This document shows positions 29,384-38,640 of a stretch of 64,000 bases of DNA, piece by piece. The stretch's first letter is position 1. Each line of letters begins with the position of its first letter. Both the position numbers and the translations under genes were made by a program. The notes beneath the pieces are model-generated. The model was not told the origin of the DNA and ran no database searches. It worked only from the letters and a program-made list of their open reading frames with translations. This DNA is from Burkholderia sp. MS389 (GTDB lineage Bacteria; Pseudomonadota; Gammaproteobacteria; Burkholderiales; Burkholderiaceae), in NCBI RefSeq assembly GCF_016899425.1, contig NZ_CP045994.1, positions 1,736,001-1,800,000 on the forward strand, given 5' to 3'.

Positions 29384-32300
29384 CAGCGAATATAACTGGC
29401 AATTGCCGTTTGGCAACGCGCCATTTGTGACGGGCAATCCGGGGGGCTACACCCAAGCTGCGCCAGCGGACGTCAAGACCTACAAGCTGCCGGGCTACGA
29501 TTCGACCTTGGGTTCGAATGGCACAATTTCCGGCACGGGCGTGAGCATCAACAATACTGCGAGCAACGCATCGCTTCCGTCCCTTGGCTTGTTGCCCGGT
29601 CAATCGGTTGCGGGGTTGACGCCTATTTCGCTTAATGGCGCTGCGACAGGGTCCGGCACGACCGTGACGCCTGCCACGCTCAACGGCAATGCGACGGCTT
29701 CGGCTACAACTGGCGGCGTCGTTCGAGGGACGGTCACGGGCGCGGGCGCGCAATCGACGGCGCCGGTGCACGGCGTGGGCTCAACACAGGTCGATCCGGT
29801 CATTGCAAGCGCGACTGCGTTGAACGTGCTGAACAACCTGACGATTCCGCAGGGGGGGTTGTATCGACCGAATCCGTCGCCGAGCGCGAGCTACGTGATC
29901 GAGACGAACCCGGCGTTCACGAACCAAAAGAGTTTCATTTCAAGTGACTATTTCTTCGGTCAGATTGGCGTCGACCTGACCCATATTCCGAAGCGACTGG
30001 GCGACGGGTTCTATGAGCAACAGCTTGTTCGTAATCAGGTGACGGCGCTGACCGGCCGCGCGGTATTGGGTCCATACGCGGACCTTCAGACGATGTATCA
30101 GCAGCTTATGGCGGCGGGTGCATCGTTGGAGAAGTCGCTTAATCTGCCGCTGGGCGCGAGCTTGTCTTCCGAGCAGGTATCGAAGCTGACCGGTAACGTG
30201 ATCATGATGGAAACGCGCGTGGTCGACGGTCAGTCGGTGCTCGTGCCGGTCGTGTATCTGGCGCAGGCGAACCAGCAGAACGTCAATGGTCCGCTGATCA
30301 CCGCCACCGACATCGATCTGAAGGACGCGCAGAACTTCACGAACAGCGGCACGTTGAAGGCGGACAATTCGTTGTCGATTCAAGGCAAGCAGATCGACAA
30401 CGCGTTCGGTGCGCTGCAAAGCGGCGGCCTTATGTCGCTGAAGACGGATGGCAACGTCGATCTCACATCGGCGAAGGTCAAGGCGGGTAGCTTGAACCTG
30501 AACGCAGGCGGTGATCTCGTTCTCAATAGCGCTGTGAATACCGACACCCAGGTAAGCCGCGACGGTGCGACGAGCGTCAAGACGACGCTTGGGCCGATTG
30601 CGCAACTCGACGTCAAGGGCGACGCGGCGATCATCACCGGGGGCAACCTTGAACAGCATGCGGGTGCGCTGACAGTTGGTGGGAATCTCGGCCTGCTTGT
30701 TGGTGGGAACTACGACCTCGGTACGCAGCAAGTCGGCGAGCACAAGATCGTGCAGCGCGCGAATGGCGTATCGAATACCGACATCAATGACGTGGTTGGT
30801 AGCGCAGTGAATGTTGGTGGCGTGTCGATGATCGGAGTGAATGGTGATTTGACCGCGAGCGGCGCGCAAATCAACCTGCGCAACGGGGGAACGGTCGCTG
30901 CCAAGGGCAATATCACGCTCGGCGCTGCGAGTGCCACATCGACGGTCGACAGCAACAGTTCGGGCAGCGATCACCACGGCAGCTATTCGGAAACATTGCA
31001 CACGTACGATCAGACAGTGGTTGGCACGACGGTGCATAGCGGCAATACCGTGAACGTTGCTTCGAGCAAGGACATCAACGTCATCGGAAGCACGATCTCG
31101 CTTGATCAGGGCAATGTGGGCCTCATGGCAGTCGGCAACGTGAACGTCGGCGCGGTGACCGAAACCCATGTGTCGAACATGGACGAATCGCACGACCACG
31201 GTGGCGTCGCAAGTCATGCGAGCGCGACAAACCGGGTTGATCAGACCACCACGTATGCCAATGGCAGCACGATCTCGGCCGACGGCGTAACGGTCGTAAG
31301 CGGGAAAGACATCAACGTCACCGGTAGCTCCATTGTCGGGACGCACGATGTGGCACTGTCGGCCAAGGACAATGTCAACATCACTGCAGCAACCAACACG
31401 TATCAGGACAACGAGTATCACCAAGAGAAGCATTCGGGCCTGTCCGGCTCGGGTGGTCTGGGTATCACGATCGGATCGAGCGAAAAGAGCGATCGATATA
31501 ACGCAACTTCGACGACGCAAAGCCAATCGCGCAGTTCCGTCGGCAGCGTCGAAGGCAACGTGAAGGTGTCGGCCGGTAAGGACGTTCATATCGGCGGCAG
31601 CGATGTGGTCGCCGGCAAGGCGGTGGGCGACGTCAAGGGTGCGACGGGTAACATCAGCATTGCTGGCGAGAACGTCACGATCGACTCGGGACAGGACCGT
31701 GCGCAATCGCATGATCAGCAAGAAGCGCGTTCGAGCGGATTGACGGTGGCGGTCACTGGTACGCCGTTTGATACGGTGCGCAACCTGAAAGCGGATGCGT
31801 CCTCGGGCAACGGTTTCCAGCGAGGCCAATCGGTGCTGACCGAAATCGGCGCAGGTGCGGCCGATGTGCCGTCGATTTCGGTGACGTACGGTCGGAGCCG
31901 TAGCAGCAGTACGACCGACATGTCGAGTTTGACGAATGCGGGAAGCACGGTGCGTGGCGGCGGCAACGTGACCGTGAAAGCGACCGGCGGTGCGCAGAAA
32001 GATGCGAATGGGAACACTGTGGACGGCGATATTGCCGTGATTGGCTCCGCGATCAGCGCTGGCGGTACGGCGGCGCTGGATGCCAACCGCAACGTGACGT
32101 TGCAGGCGTCGACAGATCAGATTCGGCAGAGTACGTCGTCGAGCAGTTCCAGCACCAGCCTCGCGTTACTGTCGACGCCGAGCCTTGGAGACGTCGCTCG
32201 CTGGATCGGCGGCACGGCCAACAGTGGCGGGAACAGTCCGTCTCCGTACAACGCGAGCCGGGGCAATTCGGACGGCAGCCAGACGATGACCCAGCAAACG

Positions 32301-35300
32301 GCGTCGTCGGTCACTGGTAATAGCGTTGTCATCAAGAGCAAGACGGGCGACATTAACGTCGTCGGGTCGGGCATCAGCGGAACGCAGGGCGTCGATCTCG
32401 TCGCTACGCAGGGCGCGATCAATGTACTGGCGGGTCTCGACACCAACGTGACGCACCTGGAGTCGAGTAGCCGCCAGGTTGGCAGCCTTGGTAGCAACGG
32501 CACGGCGACCGGTTTTTCGGTCGGTGTGGCGAATAGCCATAGCGTGCAGGACACGTCGTCGCAAACGCAGAGCACGATGCGCAGCCAGATTGTGAGCGGC
32601 AAGGGCAACGTGACGCTCGATGCAAAGCAGGACATCACGGTCGCAGGCTCCGATCTGAGCGCGGGTAAGGATCTAACACTGATCGGTAAGAACCTGAATC
32701 TCGATCCGGGAACGGATGCGACGCAGAGTCGGATGAGTCAGGATTCCAGCCAGTTCGGCGTGAGCGTTGCGCTTGGTGGCGCAGTCGGTAATGCCATCGC
32801 GCAGGCCAATCAGGCATTTGCGCAGCCGGCGCGTGGCGGCGATTCGCGATTGGCGGCGCTGGATAAGGCTCAGGCCGGACTTGCGGCTTACAACGCGTAT
32901 CAAGTTGGAAGCGCGTTGAGTGACGGAAAGCCGACGAATCAGGCACTGATCAAGGCGACGGTCAGTATCGGCGGTGGCACCAGCCATAGCGAAGCGCAAT
33001 CCAGTTCCGTCGCCAACGACGGGAGCACTCTGCACGCAGGCGGTAAGGCAACGCTCATTGCAACAGGAAGCGGTGCCAAGGATGCGAACGGCGTTGCGAC
33101 CGATGGCGATATAAACGCCAGTGGGACGCAAATTACCGCGCAGAACGTGGACTTGAACGCCGCACGCGATATCAACCTGACGAGCGCGAAGGATACGAGT
33201 CAGCAGTCGAGCAGCAATAGCAGCAGCGGCGGCAGTATCGGTGTTGGCGCAGCTATTGGCGGCCAGCAGAACGGTTTCACGCTTGAACTGGGCGCGAGCA
33301 CGGCGCACGGCCATGCAAACGGTAGCAGCATCACGAATCGGGATACGCAGGTTACCGCAGGCAATGCGCTGTCGATAACGAGCGGACGCGATACGAATCT
33401 GCGCGGTGCGGAAGTGTCGGGCAATACCGTCAACGCGAGTGTTGGGCGCGACCTCAATATCGCGAGCCAGCAGGACACCAGCACGTACGACAGCAAGCAA
33501 TCGAGCGCTGGTTTCCAGGCAAGCATTTGCGTGCCTCCGTTCTGCTACGGCCAAACGGTCAGCGGTAGCGCGAGCGCGAGCCAGCAGAACATTAACGCGA
33601 ACTATCAGTCGGTGAACCAGCAAAGCGGGATCTATGCGGGCACGGGCGGGTACAACGTGAATGTCGGGAATCGTACGCAACTCGATGGTGGCTTGATTGC
33701 GAGCACGGCGACACCAGACAAGAACAGTTTGTCGACGCAGATGCTGGGCTTTACGAATCTGGAAAACCACGCCTCTTACTCCGGCGATACGGTCGGCTTC
33801 AGCGCGAGCGGTGGCTTCGGGAACAGCACACCGGCTGGTGTGAACCTCAATACGCCTGTCAAACAAGGCGCGAACAACGTACCGGGAGCGCAGAATTCGC
33901 AAGGCTTGGGACCGAGCGGGTTCTCGGCGGCGGGCACGAGCAGCGACGCGTCGGGAACAACCTACGCGGCCGTCGCTCCCGGAGCGATCACGGTACGCGG
34001 CGACGCGGGTACCGGGCATGACAGTACGGCGGACCTGAGCCGCGACACGGCGAATGCGAACGGCGCGGTGCAGAACACGTTCAATGCGCAGAACGTGCAG
34101 AACGACATGGCGGTTCAGCAGTCGGTCGGCCAAGTCGGTATGCAGGTGGTGGGGGATGTCGCGAACGCGCTGCAGAACAAGGCAATTGCAGACGAGGCCA
34201 AGGCCCGACTGGCATATGCCAACGCTAGCGCCGCCGGCGATACAGCCGGGATGGCACAGGCGCAGGCCGATTTCACGGCGGCGCAACAGCAGGAAGCTTT
34301 GTGGGGTAACGATGGCGCAGCTCGGATCGCATCACACGCCGGTATAGCGGCAATCGGTGCGGCGATGGGGGGCGGCAATGTCGCCGGGGCCGTCGCTGGC
34401 ACGGTGGCCGGTGATATGGCGGGCAATGCCGTTGGGAAGGCGCTCGGCGATACACTGGGCGGCACGTTGTTGGCGAATGCGGCATCGGGGCTGGCTGGTG
34501 CGGCGGCGGGCGGCGCTTTAGGCGGTTCGGCTGGAGCGATGAGTGGCGCGAACGGTGCATTGAGTGCCGATCTGTTCAATCGTCAGCTCCATCCGCAAGA
34601 GCGTACGATGATTTCCACGGTGGCGAAGGGTATAGCAGCCGCCAACGGCAAGACTCCGGCTGATCAGGCGAAGCTGGCGGACTACTGGACCAATATGCTG
34701 ACATTGGCTGCCGGCGCGAAGGTAGACGCTCAGGCACAGACGCAGCTCACGCAGTATGAAATTCAGTTAGTGCAGGCGGCTCAAGCGTCTGGTAACTCGC
34801 AAGCGCTCGATACGTTTATGCAGAATCTGAAGATTGCACAGAATGCGATCAATCAGATGTCCGGCTACACGATCTCGGGCACGACCGGCGCGATCGTAGC
34901 GGATGGCAGCACAGTCAAGACGTTCCAGTCGACGAGCGCTCAATTCAACGACTCGACGTTGTTTGGTACGCCGGGGGGAACAGCGCATGCACTCGCCCCG
35001 GGCCAAACGCCTCAGACGGCCGGGATCGGATCGCAGTATTACGTTGATCCGAACGGCCCGACCAACCAACAGGTGGCGGGGTTTGCGCAAGATCAGATTA
35101 CAAAAGCGGGTACGTCCAGGGATGCAATCGCACCAGAACACACTGCCGAAGATATGATTGCGGCAACTATGGCTGGGGGATTGGCGACCGGAGCCGTTAA
35201 GGCGATCGTTGGGCGGGTCATCGGAGCCATCGCTGACGGAGCCGCCAGCAAGAGTCTTTCGGCTTTGGAGGGTGCCACGCCGGCAGTGCCATCCGCTTCC

Positions 35301-35777
35301 GGCTTTGTGAATGCAACGAAGGTTTGTGAAAGCGGTTGCGTGTTGAACGCTTCGACGCCCGAACAAAAAACCTTGGTTCAGACCATCATGCAGAAAGGAG
35401 ACCCTTCAGGTCAGCTGACGGAAGACCTCATCAATTCGATCAGCAAGAGCGAAGGCTATAGTAGCCTAGCAGGTGGCAAGTACGGCGCGAACAACGGGTT
35501 CGATCACGTCCTTGAGGACGCTTCCGGAAACGTAACTTTGCTGATAGACAGTAAGCAAATCACCAACGGATCGTTTTCGTTGTCTGCAAGCGGTGCTGGC
35601 GGGAATATGCAGTTGTCGAACGGGTGGATTGATTCCGTTTTGAGTAGGCTAGACAGCACGTCTCCCGCATATCAAGCTATCGAACAAGCGCGAGCCACCG
35701 GCAAGTTAATTACCGCTGTGGCAGGTGTTGACAAGTCGACCGGACAGGTGGTTGCGGTTCCTGTAAAGATTAAATGA
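29328..35777 (+). CDS. bcpA: bcpA segment 3: C-terminal half with CDI toxin domain
   Basis: Open frame of up to 2,149 aa in the same frame as segment 1. It resumes at G-Q-Y-H-Y-N-N-Y-D-S-S-E-Y-N-W (about 29358 on), a conserved stretch of Burkholderia haemagglutinin-type exoproteins, and runs to the toxin. After L-F-N-R-Q-L-H-P-Q-E (34572-34601) comes an alpha-helical, then hydrophobic segment (G-G-L-A-T-G-A-V-K-A-I-V-G near 35174-35212), the likely cytoplasm-entry domain, then a toxin of about 160 aa. The toxin has N-N-G-F-D-H-V-L-E-D (Asp codon 35502) and L-L-I-D-S-K-Q (Asp 35547, Lys 35553), the spacing and context of a PD-(D/E)XK nuclease core (inference). The apparent start at 29328 lacks an RBS. 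Confidence 0.75.
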   Translation: MPHRPATYSGQYHYNNYDSSEYNWQLPFGNAPFVTGNPGGYTQAAPADVKTYKLPGYDSTLGSNGTISGTGVSINNTASNASLPSLGLLPGQSVAGLTPISLNGAATGSGTTVTPATLNGNATASATTGGVVRGTVTGAGAQSTAPVHGVGSTQVDPVIASATALNVLNNLTIPQGGLYRPNPSPSASYVIETNPAFTNQKSFISSDYFFGQIGVDLTHIPKRLGDGFYEQQLVRNQVTALTGRAVLGPYADLQTMYQQLMAAGASLEKSLNLPLGASLSSEQVSKLTGNVIMMETRVVDGQSVLVPVVYLAQANQQNVNGPLITATDIDLKDAQNFTNSGTLKADNSLSIQGKQIDNAFGALQSGGLMSLKTDGNVDLTSAKVKAGSLNLNAGGDLVLNSAVNTDTQVSRDGATSVKTTLGPIAQLDVKGDAAIITGGNLEQHAGALTVGGNLGLLVGGNYDLGTQQVGEHKIVQRANGVSNTDINDVVGSAVNVGGVSMIGVNGDLTASGAQINLRNGGTVAAKGNITLGAASATSTVDSNSSGSDHHGSYSETLHTYDQTVVGTTVHSGNTVNVASSKDINVIGSTISLDQGNVGLMAVGNVNVGAVTETHVSNMDESHDHGGVASHASATNRVDQTTTYANGSTISADGVTVVSGKDINVTGSSIVGTHDVALSAKDNVNITAATNTYQDNEYHQEKHSGLSGSGGLGITIGSSEKSDRYNATSTTQSQSRSSVGSVEGNVKVSAGKDVHIGGSDVVAGKAVGDVKGATGNISIAGENVTIDSGQDRAQSHDQQEARSSGLTVAVTGTPFDTVRNLKADASSGNGFQRGQSVLTEIGAGAADVPSISVTYGRSRSSSTTDMSSLTNAGSTVRGGGNVTVKATGGAQKDANGNTVDGDIAVIGSAISAGGTAALDANRNVTLQASTDQIRQSTSSSSSSTSLALLSTPSLGDVARWIGGTANSGGNSPSPYNASRGNSDGSQTMTQQTASSVTGNSVVIKSKTGDINVVGSGISGTQGVDLVATQGAINVLAGLDTNVTHLESSSRQVGSLGSNGTATGFSVGVANSHSVQDTSSQTQSTMRSQIVSGKGNVTLDAKQDITVAGSDLSAGKDLTLIGKNLNLDPGTDATQSRMSQDSSQFGVSVALGGAVGNAIAQANQAFAQPARGGDSRLAALDKAQAGLAAYNAYQVGSALSDGKPTNQALIKATVSIGGGTSHSEAQSSSVANDGSTLHAGGKATLIATGSGAKDANGVATDGDINASGTQITAQNVDLNAARDINLTSAKDTSQQSSSNSSSGGSIGVGAAIGGQQNGFTLELGASTAHGHANGSSITNRDTQVTAGNALSITSGRDTNLRGAEVSGNTVNASVGRDLNIASQQDTSTYDSKQSSAGFQASICVPPFCYGQTVSGSASASQQNINANYQSVNQQSGIYAGTGGYNVNVGNRTQLDGGLIASTATPDKNSLSTQMLGFTNLENHASYSGDTVGFSASGGFGNSTPAGVNLNTPVKQGANNVPGAQNSQGLGPSGFSAAGTSSDASGTTYAAVAPGAITVRGDAGTGHDSTADLSRDTANANGAVQNTFNAQNVQNDMAVQQSVGQVGMQVVGDVANALQNKAIADEAKARLAYANASAAGDTAGMAQAQADFTAAQQQEALWGNDGAARIASHAGIAAIGAAMGGGNVAGAVAGTVAGDMAGNAVGKALGDTLGGTLLANAASGLAGAAAGGALGGSAGAMSGANGALSADLFNRQLHPQERTMISTVAKGIAAANGKTPADQAKLADYWTNMLTLAAGAKVDAQAQTQLTQYEIQLVQAAQASGNSQALDTFMQNLKIAQNAINQMSGYTISGTTGAIVADGSTVKTFQSTSAQFNDSTLFGTPGGTAHALAPGQTPQTAGIGSQYYVDPNGPTNQQVAGFAQDQITKAGTSRDAIAPEHTAEDMIAATMAGGLATGAVKAIVGRVIGAIADGAASKSLSALEGATPAVPSASGFVNATKVCESGCVLNASTPEQKTLVQTIMQKGDPSGQLTEDLINSISKSEGYSSLAGGKYGANNGFDHVLEDASGNVTLLIDSKQITNGSFSLSASGAGGNMQLSNGWIDSVLSRLDSTSPAYQAIEQARATGKLITAVAGVDKSTGQVVAVPVKIK

Positions 35778-35784
35778 GTGTGAT

Positions 35785-36582
35785 ATGGCAAAAGAACTTG
35801 ATTATTCGGATATTCAGAGTAAGGGGCTGGAGCATGTCGAAAAGCACCTTCTGGCCCTTTCTGATAAGGTGAAATTCTTTTTGGAGATTATCTCAAGCGG
35901 TAGCGGAGATCCTGATTTTTGTATGGTACGCCTTCGCTCTCACGCCATGGCTGCAGCCTTGGTATCATGGTTCAAGGGGCGTGACTTAATTTCCTTTAAG
36001 CAGTGGTGCTATGTATCTGGAAAACTGGAATCCATCACGTTTCAACGAGAGCCGAAAAGTTGGTACCCAGCGTATCTTCTATTGATGCCGTTGTTATCGG
36101 ATCACGAGGGGTTGATTCAATGGTTCTCAAGCAATGATCAGCCGTTCGACATGATTCGAGCCAATGATCCGGCGACAGCGGAATTTCATGGATACCAGGC
36201 GCTTTTGGCTCTGCGCGGTGAGTGGAAGACGTTGGAGGAGCGTTGCCTCAAGATCATTGGAAATTCGTCGACAGAGATGAAAAAGTACGAAATAGATCAT
36301 CGTTTCTATCTTGCATTGTCCCGTCGAGATGTGCCGAGCATGGAGGCGACGTTACAAGAGCTCACGTCGCCAAAAGTTGCTAAGGTGCGAAACGCCGAAC
36401 ACGCGTTCGGCTTTACTGAAAAACTCATTGGCACCCATGCGGTGATATACGCGAAAATCGCGTGGCGCCACGGATTGAGGGTGAGGGTTGACACGCCTTG
36501 GATTCCGGAGGAGTGGCTGCCGATTGAGCCGCTAGACAATTACCTCGATCCTTACGAGTTTATGGGGAATTTTAAAGTTTGA
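35785..36582 (+). CDS. bcpI: CDI immunity protein (Imm49-like), cognate to the bcpA toxin
   Basis: Expected to bind and neutralise the toxin released by sister cells. The 265-aa cytoplasmic protein (no signal peptide or membrane span) begins seven bases after the bcpA stop. Its C-terminal half (A-L-S-R-R-D, L-T-S-P-K-V-A-K-V-R-N, A-K-I-A-W-R-H-G, P-W-I-P-E-E-W-L-P-I and a final D-P-Y-E-F motif) resembles the Imm49 immunity family as I recall it. The family name is tentative; the immunity role rests mainly on position. Codon use is distinctly AT-richer than flanking genes (many ATT, AAA, GAT and TTT codons), as expected for an exchangeable toxin-immunity cassette. Confidence 0.75.
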   Translation: MAKELDYSDIQSKGLEHVEKHLLALSDKVKFFLEIISSGSGDPDFCMVRLRSHAMAAALVSWFKGRDLISFKQWCYVSGKLESITFQREPKSWYPAYLLLMPLLSDHEGLIQWFSSNDQPFDMIRANDPATAEFHGYQALLALRGEWKTLEERCLKIIGNSSTEMKKYEIDHRFYLALSRRDVPSMEATLQELTSPKVAKVRNAEHAFGFTEKLIGTHAVIYAKIAWRHGLRVRVDTPWIPEEWLPIEPLDNYLDPYEFMGNFKV

Positions 36583-36666
36583 TCGATTATTCTGCCCCTC
36601 GAATTTTTGCTCGAGCGTGGTGGTGATCATTTGTTGGGATCAGGCGGAATCAGGGATTTAAGAACA

Positions 36667-38427
36667 ATGAAAATCAAGAAGCGGCTGGCGGCATTGCCGA
36701 TCACAGCCTTAGTATCGCTCGGGGTGCAGGCGCAGCAAGCCCCCACGCCTGCCGATCAAGCCGCCGCAGCTCGCGCGAACGCCGAACAGGATCGGCAGGC
36801 GCAGCAGCAACGTGACGTGCAGCAGCGCGACGCGGCCGTACGTACTCCGTCCGTGCGTTCCGACGTGCCAAAGGTTGAAGCGTATCCGGCACTTCCCTCG
36901 GAGACGCCGTGCTTCCGCATCGATCGATTTACGCTCGATGTGCCGCCCTCATTGCCTGATGCAGCGAAGGCCCAAGGGGCATCCGCCTTGCCGATGGATC
37001 GTTTCGCGTTCGCGCGCGAATGGCTGAACCACTACGCAGGGCAATGCGTCGGTAAGCAAGGCGTAGACGTGTTAGTCAAAGGGCTGTCCCAGGCGATTCT
37101 GGCGCGCGGCTACGTCACGACGCGCGTGCTCGTTCCCGAGCAAGACCTATCGAACGGCACGCTCAGACTCTCGCTGATTCCCGGCACGATTCGCCATGTG
37201 CGCTTCGCTGATGAAAAACTGCGGGGTACATGGAAAACGGCTTTCCCCACCCGCGACGGTGAGGTGCTGAACCTGCGCGACCTCGAACAAGGCCTTGAGC
37301 AAATGAAACGCGTATCGAGTCAGGATGTTTCGATGCAACTTGTTCCGGGCGAGCTTCCCGGTGAAAGCGACGTCGTGCTCGACGTAAAGCGTGGCAAGCC
37401 GTGGACCGTCGTCGCATCGGTCGACAACGCCGGCACGCGCGCGACCGGCAAGCTGCAAGGCAACCTGTCGCTTGGCATCGACAACCCGCTCGGCCTGAAC
37501 GACGTCTTCAACATCGGCGTGAGCCAGGACCTCGAATTCGGCGACAAGCGTCTCGGCTCGCACGGCTGGAACGGCTTCTACTCGATTCCGTGGGGCTACT
37601 GGACGGCCACGCTGTCCGCCTACACGAACACGTACTACCAGCAGATTGCCGGCGTGAACCAGACATTCGTCGCGAGCGGCAATTCGAAGACGGTCGATTT
37701 CAAGCTGGCCCGCGTGCTGTCGCGTAGTCAGAATGATGTATTCGGCGCATACGTTCGCCTGTCGCGCCGTTTCGGACAAAGCTTTATCGAAGACACCGAG
37801 ATTTCGCAGCAGCGCCGCAATAACACGATGATCGAGCTCGGCCTGACCGATCGACACTATTTCGGCGGCGCGCAGTTCGATGGCTCACTTGCATATCGTC
37901 AAGGCGTCGGTGGGTTGGGTGCTCAGGACGATACGTTGGCGGCGGGTGGGGGGCCGACCTATCGGTTCAAGATGGCGGTGCTCGACGCGAACCTGGCGGT
38001 GCCTTTTGCGATCGGCAAGCAGCCATTCCGCTATGTCGGCACATTCCACGGTCAGTACACCGGGAACACGCTGTACTACATCGACGACTTGACGATTGGC
38101 AGTCGCTATACAGTGCGCGGCTTCGATGGCGAAACGATGCTCGCGTCGGCACGCGGCTTCTACTGGCGCAACGAACTGCAGGCGCCGATCGGGCAGACGG
38201 GGCAGGCAGTTTATGTGGGACTCGACTATGGTCGCGTATGGGGCCCGCAGCCTGTGGCCCTCGTCGGGACGCAGTTGGCCGGCGCCGTGATCGGCATAAA
38301 AGGCAGCATGGGCACGCGATTCGGAGCCTATGCGTACGATCTCTTCGCGGGTACGCCTGTCTACAAGCCGTCGGGTTTTCCGACTGCGCGAGTGACGCTC
38401 GGTTTTCAGGTGACCGCTCAGTTCTGA
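36667..38427 (+). CDS. bcpB: Two-partner secretion outer-membrane transporter BcpB/CdiB
   Basis: Omp85-superfamily 16-stranded barrel that exports BcpA across the outer membrane, 586 aa. Signal peptide about residues 1-22 (ending V-Q-A-Q), then a Gln/Ala/Arg-rich linker (about 23-65), POTRA domains (starting near C-F-R-I-D-R-F-T-L, residue 78; second with L-R-L-S-L-I-P-G-T-I-R) and a C-terminal barrel. The barrel holds the V-R-G-F-D-G-E motif (about residues 481-487), the conserved tip of the L6 loop. The last residue is Phe, as in most barrel proteins. The order bcpA-bcpI-bcpB lacks the small bcpO gene found between I and B in some Burkholderia loci. The ATG at 36667 starts the signal peptide. 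Confidence 0.9.
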   Translation: MKIKKRLAALPITALVSLGVQAQQAPTPADQAAAARANAEQDRQAQQQRDVQQRDAAVRTPSVRSDVPKVEAYPALPSETPCFRIDRFTLDVPPSLPDAAKAQGASALPMDRFAFAREWLNHYAGQCVGKQGVDVLVKGLSQAILARGYVTTRVLVPEQDLSNGTLRLSLIPGTIRHVRFADEKLRGTWKTAFPTRDGEVLNLRDLEQGLEQMKRVSSQDVSMQLVPGELPGESDVVLDVKRGKPWTVVASVDNAGTRATGKLQGNLSLGIDNPLGLNDVFNIGVSQDLEFGDKRLGSHGWNGFYSIPWGYWTATLSAYTNTYYQQIAGVNQTFVASGNSKTVDFKLARVLSRSQNDVFGAYVRLSRRFGQSFIEDTEISQQRRNNTMIELGLTDRHYFGGAQFDGSLAYRQGVGGLGAQDDTLAAGGGPTYRFKMAVLDANLAVPFAIGKQPFRYVGTFHGQYTGNTLYYIDDLTIGSRYTVRGFDGETMLASARGFYWRNELQAPIGQTGQAVYVGLDYGRVWGPQPVALVGTQLAGAVIGIKGSMGTRFGAYAYDLFAGTPVYKPSGFPTARVTLGFQVTAQF

Positions 38428-38571
38428 ATAAACGCGGTCTTGTTTGTCATGAGGGAACCAACCTCGGTCGACTACGAGGGGCAAGCGCACACCGCCGACG
38501 GTATCGAGCGCAGTTCTACTTTTACCTCGCGCCAAAACATTGGCTCAAGCCCGTGACCAACTGACGGTGTA

Positions 38572-38613
38572 GAGAAGAGCGCGGGAGCATTCTGACAACC
38601 GTGCGCTCTTCTC
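38572..38613. terminator. Hairpin between convergent bcpB and mepM-like gene
   Basis: GAGAAGAGCGC (38572-38582) pairs perfectly with GCGCTCTTCTC (38603-38613) around a 20-base loop. Lying between two convergent genes, it may act as a bidirectional transcription barrier; there is no T run on either side. Nothing else is seen in 38428-38640. Confidence 0.4.
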
Positions 38614-38640
38614 CAACCACCACGATCGTGTGCCTCGGCG

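Larger units (their letters stand above)
23835..35777 (+). pseudogene. bcpA: bcpA/cdiA giant contact-dependent inhibition exoprotein, broken by two compensating frameshifts
   Basis: Encodes a two-partner secretion effector that would be exported by BcpB, displayed on the cell surface and used to deliver its C-terminal toxin into touching neighbours. If both frame changes are repaired the product is about 3,980 aa. Order: extended signal peptide region (about 1-25), TPS secretion domain (about 60-300), long filamentous-haemagglutinin repeats, a hydrophobic Gly/Ala-rich region (about 3500-3570), the motif L-F-N-R-Q-L-H-P-Q-E (from 34572), then the variable toxin region. Frame change 1 is at 24374-24375: N-L-P replaces the expected N-P-A-G-I, as if one C were missing. 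Frame change 2 lies near 29353-29360: one extra base (or two missing). Frames before the first and after the second are the same. True inactivation or sequencing error are both possible. Confidence 0.85.
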
